64,000 nucleotides of DNA, taken from contig NZ_LDOT01000014.1 of assembly GCF_001029445.1 (NCBI RefSeq), positions 97,963 through 161,962 on the forward strand. Reading direction: 5' to 3'. The position numbers and the translations under genes were made by a program. Shown here in pieces: positions 18,602 to 26,393 of the stretch. Below the pieces are notes generated by a model that saw nothing but the letters and a program-made list of their open reading frames with translations, was not told the DNA's origin and ran no database searches. This stretch comes from Photobacterium aquae (lineage in GTDB: Bacteria; Pseudomonadota; Gammaproteobacteria; Enterobacterales; Vibrionaceae). Positions within the stretch are counted from its first letter, which is position 1. Each line of letters begins with the position of its first letter.

Positions 18602-19243
18602 ATGGGGCAACTTTTGGTTGGCGATTATATTTTCAGCAGCATTGAGCGATTTCAATTAGATTGCCTGCAGCTATGCGAACAGCATTATCCAACGGTTCAC
18701 AACCGAGGTATGCGTGAAAATCATTTGGGAAAAGCCCTTAGCCGACGCATTATTGCCACCCTCAATGACAAAGGGATCCCTGCGTTACTCGAACAATGCC
18801 AGTCAGATGAGCAATTGCCCCAGCCTATTTTCAGAATCCATAACAATGAACTAACCATTTGGATTATTGCCCAGCGCCTGCTCAGTGCCAACCTTGCGCG
18901 TCGCAAAGCATTTGTTCAAACCATTATCGATACCTGTCAAAAAATGGATGCCCAGCAACCCAATTATCTGGTTGTGGTCGCTGACCATTGGTTTGACCGA
19001 AGCAAAGCCAGTAAAGAAATTCTTGGCTGGTGGTTAGGTTGCCTGCCGGACAATATCGAGCCATACAACAAAGATGGTGTCCGTCTACTGATGCCAGAAC
19101 ACGGTATCCAGCAACAATTCGAGGCATTAGGCTATCCTCTGAACGGTAGCTATAAAACATATCATCCACTCAAGAAAGACGGCTGTAGAACGATTCACAA
19201 ATACATTTTACTCTCGGCCTTCTTTGAGTTTCCTCAGCAGTGA
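18602..19243 (+). CDS. Conserved-looking hypothetical protein
   Basis: 213 residues, soluble, no signal peptide. Mixed alpha/beta appearance with MRENHLGKALSRRI, FRIHNNELTIWIIAQR, NYLVVVADHWFDRSK and PLNGSYKTYHPLKKDG. I do not recognise a domain; the protein does not show nuclease or transferase motifs. It lies 10 bp before the MATE transporter gene and probably shares its transcript. A hairpin occupies its leader (18561-18589). Confidence 0.6.
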   Translation: MGQLLVGDYIFSSIERFQLDCLQLCEQHYPTVHNRGMRENHLGKALSRRIIATLNDKGIPALLEQCQSDEQLPQPIFRIHNNELTIWIIAQRLLSANLARRKAFVQTIIDTCQKMDAQQPNYLVVVADHWFDRSKASKEILGWWLGCLPDNIEPYNKDGVRLLMPEHGIQQQFEALGYPLNGSYKTYHPLKKDGCRTIHKYILLSAFFEFPQQ

Positions 19244-19253
19244 TAACGATATC

Positions 19254-20666
19254 ATGAGTTCTCCGCAGCCTTATCCCGATCCAGTATTGGAATCCACCGA
19301 ACATGAATTTATCGGTCACACAGGGGCTGCCGATACCCCCAACGAGCAACATGCTGCGCATTTGTCATTGAAAAATGACTCCCTCATCCGCCTGTTCATT
19401 CGCTACACCTTACCAACCATTGCCGCCATGCTCATCACCGGTATCTATGTTGCCATCGATGGCATGTTCATAGGCCACTATATTGGCGAAGACGGCCTTG
19501 CCGGGATCATGCTTGGCTATCCCGTAGGTTCAGTACTGTACGCCCTAGGGGCGCTCATTGGCATGGGGGCGTCTGCACTTGTCTCAATCAAACTGGGAGA
19601 AAATAAAACCCAGCAGGCAAAACGCATTGTCGGCAATGCCTTTTCGCTCTGCCTAATCATCTCATTGATAACCAGTATACTAGGAATGGCATTTAGCGAA
19701 TCGATCCTGATATGGCTCGGTGCCAAGGGGAAAATACTCGAAATGGGTAGAGACTACCTCTTTTGGTATTTTGCATTAGGCACCTTTGCCATTATCTCAC
19801 TGGCCTTTTCTTCACTCCTCAGAAACGACGGCCAACCTAACCGCGTCACAGCCATTATGATTTTCGGCGGGATACTCAATATTGTCCTCGACTGGCTTTT
19901 TATCGTGGTATTACCTTGGGCACTCACCGGGGCGGCCATTGCAACCATGCTCTCGCAACTCGTCACCGCCCTACTGTGCCTACAACATTTTTTCTCGGCA
20001 AAAACCGAATTGCGCATAACTCGGCAAAGTATGGCATTGCATTGGGATACTGTTTGTCAAATATGCAAACTCGGCTTTTCCAGCCTGCTGATGTATCTCT
20101 ACCTTTCTGTTGTTCTGACGTTGCACAACAAGGCGTTCCTGTGGGTCGGCAACGCCATCCACGTTGCAGCCTACAGCATAGTGAGCTACACCGAGGCTTT
20201 CTTCTACCTGATCTTTGAAGGTATCGCTTTGGGTATTCAGCCCATTACCAGTTACAACACCGGAGCTGGTGAATATCACCGAGTGCGACAAACCCGAAAT
20301 TTAGCCTTTGCGGTAACCTTGCTCATCGCTCTTTTGGGGGTCAGCATGATTTACAGTTTCCCAGAGTGGATGGTCTATCTTTTTGCCGGGCACAACCCGT
20401 CACTAGAGCCGGTCACGGTACAAGGAGCCCAGTTATATTTCTGGGGACTGCCAATGGAAGGGTTACTGCTTGTCGGGGCGACCTATTTCCAATCAGTCAA
20501 TCGAGGCAAAGAGGCTGCGATGCTCTCTGGCGGCAAACTCGTGCTTATCACCCTGTTTATCTTCTCCTTGGCACATTTTTTTGGTATCCAAGGGGTTTGG
20601 CTGGCGCTACCTATATGCAGCAGTGCCCTAACCTTATGGATGTTTCATCGCCTGCGCAAAAAGTGA
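19254..20666 (+). CDS. MATE-family multidrug efflux transporter
   Basis: 470-residue inner-membrane antiporter with 12 hydrophobic segments in two six-helix halves. Typical MATE sequence: RYTLPTIAAMLITGIYVAIDGMFIG in TM1, IMLGYPVGSVLYALGALIGMGASALVSIKLGE, then RNDGQPNRVTAIMIFGGILNIVLDWLFI in the first half, and FYLIFEGIALGIQPITSYNTGAG in the second. It resembles MepA/DinF-type pumps that export cationic drugs with Na+ or H+. A TTG at 19224 would add 10 residues inside the upstream gene. The ATG at 19254, 10 bases past that gene's stop, is preferred. Confidence 0.9.
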   Translation: MSSPQPYPDPVLESTEHEFIGHTGAADTPNEQHAAHLSLKNDSLIRLFIRYTLPTIAAMLITGIYVAIDGMFIGHYIGEDGLAGIMLGYPVGSVLYALGALIGMGASALVSIKLGENKTQQAKRIVGNAFSLCLIISLITSILGMAFSESILIWLGAKGKILEMGRDYLFWYFALGTFAIISLAFSSLLRNDGQPNRVTAIMIFGGILNIVLDWLFIVVLPWALTGAAIATMLSQLVTALLCLQHFFSAKTELRITRQSMALHWDTVCQICKLGFSSLLMYLYLSVVLTLHNKAFLWVGNAIHVAAYSIVSYTEAFFYLIFEGIALGIQPITSYNTGAGEYHRVRQTRNLAFAVTLLIALLGVSMIYSFPEWMVYLFAGHNPSLEPVTVQGAQLYFWGLPMEGLLLVGATYFQSVNRGKEAAMLSGGKLVLITLFIFSLAHFFGIQGVWLALPICSSALTLWMFHRLRKK

Positions 20667-20766
20667 CGGGGATAACGTAATGATCAAAAAATGCGGCCAT
20701 TACAAACATTACGTCATGATTCTGGATAGCAAAATTATAATGTAACGCCCTAAAAGCAAACCTTTG

Positions 20767-20782
20767 CGTGATTTTTATCACA
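20767..20782 (+). promoter_or_regulatory. CRP-like site upstream of the amidohydrolase
   Basis: CGTGATTTTTATCACA matches TGTGA-N6-TCACA at 9 of 10 defined positions. A TACTAAT element at 20804-20810 would place the transcription start about 41 bases downstream of the site's centre, the class II activation arrangement. The amidohydrolase ATG is at 20870. Confidence 0.65.
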
Positions 20783-20869
20783 TAACTAAACCCAAGTTTA
20801 CAATACTAATTTTCAATACAAACGCATCAGGTATTATCCGCTCAGTTTCTACAAAGAGCGGTGATATTC

Positions 20870-22276
20870 ATGTTCAAAAAAACCTTGCTTGCTGTGTCTA
20901 TGACGGCAGCTTGCCTAGCAAGTGCTTCCTCCCTGGCGGCTGAAAAAGTTGACCTTCTGATCAAAAATGCCACGGTTCTTACAATGGACCAAGACAAGAC
21001 CGTATACGACAATGGTCTAGTGGCAGTTAGGGACAATAAAATCTTCGCAGTCACCGATGGTTCTGATCTGGCCGAATACAAGGCTAAACAAACCATCGAT
21101 GCTGATGGCGATATCGTCATGCCAGGTTTGATCAACACCCATACCCATGTCTCTATGACTGTATTCCGCTCAATGGCTGATGATGTGCCCGATCGCCTGC
21201 ATCGCTACATCTTCCCGCTAGAAAAGAAACTGGTATCTCGTGATATGGTGCGTATCGGCGCACAACTTGGTAACGTTGAGATGGTCAAAGGCGGGGTAAC
21301 GACCTACGCCGATATGTACTACTTCGAAGATGAAGTCGCTAAAACGGTTGATCAAATTGGGATGCGTGCCGTACTGGGTGAAACCGTCATCAAATTCCCG
21401 GTTGCCGATGCTGCCAATGCCGAAGAAGGTATTATGTATGCCGTCAACTTCATTGAAGAATACAAAAACCATCCTCGTATCACCCCGGCATTTGCCCCGC
21501 ACGCCCCCTACACCAACACCACTGAAACACTGCAGACCATCACCAAGCTATCACTGCAATACGATGTGCCGGTAATGATTCACCTAGCAGAATCCAAGCG
21601 TGAAAACCAAGTGATCGCAGAGCGCAGTGGTGGCAAGAGCCCTGTCGAATATATGGCGCAGATCGGCGCTCTGACACCGAACCTTGTCGGTGCACACGTT
21701 ATCAACGTCAGTGACAGCGATATCGAGCTGTTGAAAAAACATGATGTCGGTATCGCACACAATATGAGTGCCAATATCAAATCAGCCAAAGGGGTATCAC
21801 CAGCACTAAAGATGTTTGATGATGGCTTACGTATCGGCTTGGGTACCGACGGGCCGATGTCAGGCAACACCATTTCAACCATTGATGAATTCAATCAGGT
21901 TGCAAAGGTTCACAAACTGGTCAACAAAGACCGAGCGGCAATGCCACCGATTAAAGTCATCGAAATGGCAACCATGGGTGCGGCACGTGCGCTACATATG
22001 GAAGACAAAATCGGCTCACTAGAAACCGGTAAACTGGCTGATATCATCGTCGTAGATACCAAAGCGCCTAACATGGTTCCGGTCTACAACCCATATTCGG
22101 CACTTGTGTATTCAGCCTATGCGGCCAACGTGAAACATACGATTGTTGACGGCAAAGTGCTGATGCAAGACCGTAACATGCTAACTGTAGACGAAACGGC
22201 CATTCGCAACGAGGCTCTTAAATTTGCCGATACTGTACGAAAAACAGTCGTAGAAAGCGGTGAAATTGTTCAATAA
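20870..22276 (+). CDS. Exported amidohydrolase, MTA/SAH-deaminase or TrzN-like
   Basis: 468 residues. The N-terminus MFKKTLLAVSMTAACLASAS-SLA is a clear Sec signal peptide with cleavage near Ala23. The rest is a full-length metal-dependent amidohydrolase of the MtaD/TrzN/guanine-deaminase group: NTHTHVSM with metal ligands His91 and His93, APHAPYTNT, VMIHLAES, GAHVINVSDSDIELLK, and LGTDGPMSGNT with the conserved Asp. It should deaminate or dechlorinate a purine-like ring, but export to the periplasm is unusual for this group. A GTG at 20861 is also in frame; the ATG gives the better signal peptide. A CRP-like site is upstream and a strong terminator follows. The substrate is unknown. Confidence 0.85.
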   Translation: MFKKTLLAVSMTAACLASASSLAAEKVDLLIKNATVLTMDQDKTVYDNGLVAVRDNKIFAVTDGSDLAEYKAKQTIDADGDIVMPGLINTHTHVSMTVFRSMADDVPDRLHRYIFPLEKKLVSRDMVRIGAQLGNVEMVKGGVTTYADMYYFEDEVAKTVDQIGMRAVLGETVIKFPVADAANAEEGIMYAVNFIEEYKNHPRITPAFAPHAPYTNTTETLQTITKLSLQYDVPVMIHLAESKRENQVIAERSGGKSPVEYMAQIGALTPNLVGAHVINVSDSDIELLKKHDVGIAHNMSANIKSAKGVSPALKMFDDGLRIGLGTDGPMSGNTISTIDEFNQVAKVHKLVNKDRAAMPPIKVIEMATMGAARALHMEDKIGSLETGKLADIIVVDTKAPNMVPVYNPYSALVYSAYAANVKHTIVDGKVLMQDRNMLTVDETAIRNEALKFADTVRKTVVESGEIVQ

Positions 22277-22296
22277 CTACTGCTAAACCATGCTCA

Positions 22297-22327
22297 AAAA
22301 CAGCAGCCTATTTGGCTGCTGTTTTTT
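22297..22327 (+). terminator. Terminator after the amidohydrolase
   Basis: AAAACAGCAGCC (22297-22308), a 5-nt loop and GGCTGCTGTTTTTT form a 12-bp stem with a U-run, 20 bases past the stop. Confidence 0.9.
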
Positions 22328-22356
22328 ATTGGCATACAAAAGACATGGTTGATAAC

Positions 22357-22375
22357 GATATTGATTCTCATTATT
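22357..22375 (+). promoter_or_regulatory. Fur box upstream of sodA
   Basis: GATATTGATTCTCATTATT matches the 19-base Fur consensus GATAATGATAATCATTATC at 15 positions and lies 40 bp upstream of the SOD start, overlapping where a promoter must be, since the preceding terminator ends at about 22327. Fur repression of Mn-type sodA is known in enterobacteria. Confidence 0.65.
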
Positions 22376-22414
22376 ATCCTGATGATTGGAATATACAAAA
22401 TCAGGAGAATATCT

Positions 22415-23029
22415 ATGTCATTTTCATTTCCAGCCCTCCCCTATGCCTACGACGCCCTCGAGCCCTACATTGATGCGAAAACAATGGAAATCCATTACGA
22501 CCGTCATCATCGAACCTATTTTAATAAATTCTCTGAAGCCATCGAAAACAGTGACTACGCAAATGAAAGCTTAGAAGCACTGTTTGCCAACGTATCAAAA
22601 TTACCTACTGCAATTCGCAACCACGGCGGTGGCTTCTACAATCACAACCTTTACTGGGCATGCATGTCACCCAATGGCAGTCCATTCCCGGGAGGGCTTC
22701 TGGCAGAATCCATCCACTGCCACTTCGGCAGCTTTGAGGACTTCAAACACCAGTTCAGCGAAGCCGCTGCCAACCATTTTGGATCAGGGTTCATCTGGCT
22801 AATCGTTACTGAAGGCCGGCTTGAAATAACGACCACCAGTAACCAAGACAACCCGCTCATGGACGTTGCCGACAAACAAGGTATCCCCATTCTAGCTCTC
22901 GATGTCTGGGAACATGCCTATTACATCAACTACCAAAACAAACGCCCAGACTACATTGCGGCATGGTGGAATGTGGTGGATTGGCAGCAAGTCGAACAAC
23001 ACTATATCGACAGCCTTCATACCCAATGA
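22415..23029 (+). CDS. sodA: Superoxide dismutase, Mn type
   Basis: 204-residue Fe/Mn superoxide dismutase, cytoplasmic. Metal ligands are His27 (EIHYDRHH), His77 (YNHNLYW), Asp163 and His167 (LDVWEHAYY). The second-sphere glutamine sits in SNQDNPLM (Gln144), and the position used by Fe-SODs for their glutamine is glycine (NHGGGFYNH), so the sequence is of the Mn-SOD type. The frame is open to 22349, but AGGAG (22403-22407) and the family length fix the ATG at 22415. A Fur box lies upstream. A small DUF2753-like gene follows 19 bp downstream. Confidence 0.92.
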   Translation: MSFSFPALPYAYDALEPYIDAKTMEIHYDRHHRTYFNKFSEAIENSDYANESLEALFANVSKLPTAIRNHGGGFYNHNLYWACMSPNGSPFPGGLLAESIHCHFGSFEDFKHQFSEAAANHFGSGFIWLIVTEGRLEITTTSNQDNPLMDVADKQGIPILALDVWEHAYYINYQNKRPDYIAAWWNVVDWQQVEQHYIDSLHTQ

Positions 23030-23048
23030 TTACGGAGAAGAAAACGCG

Positions 23049-23492
23049 ATGAACACATCACGGTGGGAGCAACATACTTTGCTGGCTGATAATGCCGTTA
23101 AAAGTAACGACTTTCTAATGGCGGTTGTGCATTACCAACTGGCTCTAGCTGAATCTCAGCAGCTTGAACCACTAAGTTTCCAAACAGAAGAGCTGGAAGA
23201 TTTACTCACTATAAAAGTCATGTCATGCCACAATCTAGCGAATTTTTGGCAACAACAAGGCGATGTCGAATACGAACTCAAATACCTACAATTGGCATCT
23301 GAGCAAATTATGACACTGATCCCCCAATGCCCTAGAGCACATTGCGAGAGTTTCATGTCATCACTGGGCTGTTGCAAGTCAGCATTGATCGCTTTTTTAA
23401 AACGGCACCCAAACCCGATAGTGGCCAAACAGGTTGAAAATATGAGTCTCACTAATCAATGCGAGCTCATTGCCAAATTTAAATTGCATTGA
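23049..23492 (+). CDS. Small helical protein, DUF2753-like
   Basis: 147 residues, all-helical in appearance, with TPR-like spacing (NAVKSNDFLMAVVHYQLALAESQQL, NLANFWQQQGDVEYELKYLQLASEQI). From memory this resembles the DUF2753 proteins found in Vibrionaceae; this was not searched. Seven cysteines cluster partly in the C-terminal half (CPRAHC, GCCK). A longer frame from 22902 lies inside sodA; the ATG at 23049 with CGGAGAAG upstream is the natural start. Probably co-transcribed with sodA. Function unknown. Confidence 0.7.
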   Translation: MNTSRWEQHTLLADNAVKSNDFLMAVVHYQLALAESQQLEPLSFQTEELEDLLTIKVMSCHNLANFWQQQGDVEYELKYLQLASEQIMTLIPQCPRAHCESFMSSLGCCKSALIAFLKRHPNPIVAKQVENMSLTNQCELIAKFKLH

Positions 23493-23513
23493 ACGTGGTA
23501 CGCAGATGTAGAG

Positions 23514-23563
23514 GAAAAAAGTCCTATACAATGAATGCTCTTAAGCCGCCATTGAATAGGACT
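23514..23563 (-). terminator. Hairpin spanning the arfA stop codon, with U-run
   Basis: On the minus strand AGTCCTATTCAATG (23563-23550) pairs with CATTGTATAGGACT (23533-23520), 13 of 14 positions, around a 16-nt loop that contains the arfA TAA. Six or seven U follow (23520-23514). A second short stem, AGGAC-GAGA-GTCCT, overlaps its 5' arm. In E. coli, arfA mRNA is cut by RNase III in such a stem to give a non-stop message. Confidence 0.8.
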
Positions 23564-23774
23564 CTCGTCCTTTATGTTTGTCTTTTCTTACAAAACTCCC
23601 CTTACCTTTTTTAGATTTTACAACTCGCGTTCTAAAGAGCGAACTGGTTACAACTGCTTTCAAAGCATTGTCTCTCACTGTACCGCGGCCCGTTTCTGTC
23701 TCTATCACCGGAGTTGATGACAACACCTTTCCGTCATCATCTATTTGCGCATATTGCTTACGTTTCTTAGCCAT
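23541..23774 (-). CDS. arfA: Alternative ribosome-rescue factor A
   Basis: 77 residues. ArfA recruits release factor RF2 to ribosomes stalled on non-stop mRNA and backs up tmRNA trans-translation. The conserved core RGTVRDNALKAVVTSS and LFRTRVVKSKKGKGSFVRK (residues 30-65) aligns with E. coli ArfA ([34 protein letters not shown]). The N-terminal ~28 residues are the Vibrio-type extension. The E. coli hydrophobic tail is absent. The frame is open to 23816, but that would overlap the serine-hydrolase gene; the ATG at 23774 follows AAGG. A strong hairpin covers the stop codon, consistent with synthesis from truncated mRNA and control by tmRNA. Confidence 0.9.
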   Translation of the reverse strand: MAKKRKQYAQIDDDGKVLSSTPVIETETGRGTVRDNALKAVVTSSLFRTRVVKSKKGKGSFVRKDKHKGRESYSMAA

Positions 23775-23799
23775 ATAATCCAACCTTTTTGATTTATAT

Positions 23800-24921
23800 T
23801 TAACCATCTCGCCCATAATGCTGACGATAAAGGTCTAGAAAGTAAAGAACAAATTCACGAGCAAATTTTGTTTCACAATTAGCTAGCAATACGATACCGG
23901 TCTTTGTATAACGATTAAATACCATTTCGGTACGAAACCCTCGCACCCAACCACCGTGATGAACAAACCCTGGCTGATTGGCATATTCAAAAGTTCGCCA
24001 GCCTAATGCATAGTACACATTGCTCAACTTAGCGCGATAACGATACTGATTAGCCCTTATATGAGGCTTATGCATAATCTCAAGCAAATCGGGCCGCAGT
24101 ACACTCGGGTAATAACCAAACTGGGCGAGCATCCACTTTGCTAGATCTTGCGCACTCGCATTGACACCCGCGGCGGCGGGGACACGGTAATAATAAGGAG
24201 CCGGTTTCACTGCAGCACAACCATCTTTAACCCTGACATGTGGCGAGGCCCGATTCTCCGCCTCCTTATACCCCTCGATGCCAAAAGAGGCCTGATCCAT
24301 TTTCAACGGAACAAAAATATGCTCTTTGACGAACGTGGGATAATCTTTACCCGATGCCAGAGCCAACATATCAGCAGAAAAATTGTAAACAATGTTCTGG
24401 TAACCATAACACTGGCCCGGCGAACAGACGAAATTGACCCTATCAAGCATTGCCAGTATCCGGCTGTAGCTGACATTGTCCTCCAGCAAATCAGAATATG
24501 CCTGAGGAACTAAACCTGTTGTATGCGACAAGACATGCCGAAGAGTAACATCCTTCCCTAACTCTGGCTCGCTAAACACAATATCATCCAGATAAGGGAC
24601 AACATGGGTATCCCATTCAATCAACTTGTCGTTGACCAAAATCGACACCGCCCCAGAAGCAAATGTCTTCGATATCGAAGCCAATGGAAAAACCGTCGCC
24701 GAGTTGACCCTCTCCTTCCCCCCCCGCTTCCGGACACCATAACCACGTAGCAACCGAATCTCGCCATTAATGACAACAGCCAAGGATGCACCGGGTAACC
24801 CGAGCTTTACGGCTTGTTTTACATATTGATCTAGCTCTATAGCAATGTCATCGTTAGGCGCGGCTACAGCTGCTGACACACAGAGCAATATAGCCATACA
24901 ACCGACAAGCCAGCCCCTCAT
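23800..24921 (-). CDS. Exported serine hydrolase of the beta-lactamase class C / PBP-like family
   Basis: 373 residues with a signal peptide (MRGWLVGCMAILLCVSAAVA). Catalytic motifs of the AmpC/EstB/DD-peptidase-like fold: SISK with nucleophile Ser82 and Lys85, GYQN as the YxN equivalent near residue 170, and HHGGWVRG replacing KTG near the C-terminus. HGG in that box is more typical of esterases and DD-peptidase-like proteins than of true beta-lactamases, so resistance should not be assumed. Probably periplasmic. A GTG at 24933 is also in frame. arfA starts 25 bp after its stop and may share read-through transcription. Confidence 0.85.
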   Translation of the reverse strand: MRGWLVGCMAILLCVSAAVAAPNDDIAIELDQYVKQAVKLGLPGASLAVVINGEIRLLRGYGVRKRGGKERVNSATVFPLASISKTFASGAVSILVNDKLIEWDTHVVPYLDDIVFSEPELGKDVTLRHVLSHTTGLVPQAYSDLLEDNVSYSRILAMLDRVNFVCSPGQCYGYQNIVYNFSADMLALASGKDYPTFVKEHIFVPLKMDQASFGIEGYKEAENRASPHVRVKDGCAAVKPAPYYYRVPAAAGVNASAQDLAKWMLAQFGYYPSVLRPDLLEIMHKPHIRANQYRYRAKLSNVYYALGWRTFEYANQPGFVHHGGWVRGFRTEMVFNRYTKTGIVLLANCETKFAREFVLYFLDLYRQHYGRDG

Positions 24922-25443
24922 GTTGACTACCACCTCACTAAGTGCAACAGGATAAGCCTAGCTCTTTCCGCTTGGAGCTTTGGCTCTTTAGTGAGACGAT
25001 CCCCCTAACAACCTCGCTGTAGACTCAATATCTTAGCGTTATGAATTACATCTATTTCATCACGATATTATGCTGGCATTTATACTGAGAATTTTTTGCA
25101 TCCTTCAATAAAATACTATTTTTTAGCTTTTGAACATTGAGCTAATTAATAGTACATATGTACGCTGAATTGCTATTGAGAAATATTCCAGAGCACAACT
25201 GTAAGCTAAAACTATTAATCATCGACAATTTCTACTCCTAAAAAGAACCCTTCAACAATCAGAGCTAGATTTTTTGCACTAATCCAGCAACAACACTAAC
25301 CAACTGATATAAAAAGACAATCACTCATCTGACCACTATCACAACGAGATCTGGAACACATTTTGTCTTTTCAATTTAAAATTAAACGTTACAATATATC
25401 GCCTTGATATCGCTTACAGCGTTTTTTTAAGAAGGTCACCAGC
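24922..25443 (+). other. AT-rich intergenic region
   Basis: 522 bp between divergent genes. A perfect 12-base palindrome GTACATATGTAC lies at 25152-25163. GAAGGTCACC precedes the ATG at 25444 and gives the ribosome binding site. The rest is AT-rich with no supported ORF or RNA gene. Confidence 0.45.
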
Positions 25444-26211
25444 ATGAAAGTTGTCGATTTTATTAAGCAAAGACGTGAAGAATTTTCCCGGCATTCCTTT
25501 GACTTAAAGGAGCTACTATCTCCTTCTTTACGTGAACACTGGCTTGATTTTGTTACAAAAACAAACAAATCAAAAATCGTACAGCTTGCTGGCAGTCACG
25601 CTACTGCATCCAATGATGACGCTGTTGTGCAGACCTCCGAAACAACCAGCCATTTAGCGGCTATAAATAAAGAAAAACAAGTGAATACTGCAGAAATTCA
25701 AAATACACCAGTACAGACTCCGGCTGCAGTCGCTGCCATGAAGCCAGAAGCTGAAGTACTCTACCAAGAACTCACCGACACGCTGGGCCAAATCATTCAC
25801 ACCGGCGATTGGCTGCTTGTCGATCAAGGGCGCATCAATCAGTTTGCTGATGTCACAGAAGACCACCAATGGATCCATACTGATCCAAATAGAGCCGCTG
25901 AAGAGTCCCCGTTTAAAACGACAGTAGCACACGGTTTTTTGACCCTATCACTGCTATCTGTACTTACTGACAGTGTTGACCCATCAAAGCAAAAATTCCC
26001 GACAGCTAAAATGACCGTGAATATGGGGTTTAACAAAATTCGTTTCCCATACCCTGTTAAATCAGGAAATCGTATTCGCGCGACTACCAGTATTCTAGCG
26101 GTAACCCCTGTTAAACGTGGTCTAGAAATTGTTCAAGAACTTAGGGTTGAAATCGAAGGCGTACGCCGCCCAGGCTGTGTAGCAGAATCGGTTATTCAAT
26201 TACACTTCTAA
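25444..26211 (+). CDS. MaoC-like (R)-specific enoyl-CoA hydratase with N-terminal extension
   Basis: 255 residues. The C-terminal ~150 residues are a hot-dog-fold MaoC/PhaJ hydratase: INQFADVTEDHQWIHTDPNRA carries the catalytic Asp and His of the (R)-hydratase signature, followed by AHGFLTLSLLSVL and VNMGFNKIRFPYPVKSGNRIR. It would convert trans-2-enoyl-CoA to (R)-3-hydroxyacyl-CoA, linking beta-oxidation to polyhydroxyalkanoate or lipid synthesis. The first ~100 residues are an extra helical, basic/Gln-Ala-rich segment not found in PhaJ (about 155 aa). It could be a targeting or oligomerisation region, perhaps to PHA granules; that is a guess. Confidence 0.85.
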   Translation: MKVVDFIKQRREEFSRHSFDLKELLSPSLREHWLDFVTKTNKSKIVQLAGSHATASNDDAVVQTSETTSHLAAINKEKQVNTAEIQNTPVQTPAAVAAMKPEAEVLYQELTDTLGQIIHTGDWLLVDQGRINQFADVTEDHQWIHTDPNRAAEESPFKTTVAHGFLTLSLLSVLTDSVDPSKQKFPTAKMTVNMGFNKIRFPYPVKSGNRIRATTSILAVTPVKRGLEIVQELRVEIEGVRRPGCVAESVIQLHF

Positions 26212-26225
26212 TCCGCCGTGATATC

Positions 26226-26253
26226 ATTGGCCGCTCTCTAAAGAGTGGCCAAT
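26226..26253 (+). terminator. Hairpin after the MaoC gene
   Basis: ATTGGCCGCTCT (26226-26237) pairs with AGAGTGGCCAAT (26242-26253), 12 positions with one G-U, loop CTAA, 14 bases past the stop. It is strong but has no U-run downstream. Confidence 0.55.
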
Positions 26254-26393
26254 CACTACCATGACGCTGTAGTTCACATTTCCCATCATACTGCCCCACC
26301 AAATTACATATTTACTGAAACTGCCTCGTATTTTACAGGCGAAAAAAATAATACTATTTTGCACCTTCGAAGATAAGTCCTAGTTTTTAGGCC

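Noticed and set aside
23800..24921. Beta-lactamase resistance gene
   Set aside because: The KTG box is replaced by HGG and the protein fits general serine hydrolases or DD-peptidase-like esterases; resistance cannot be claimed.
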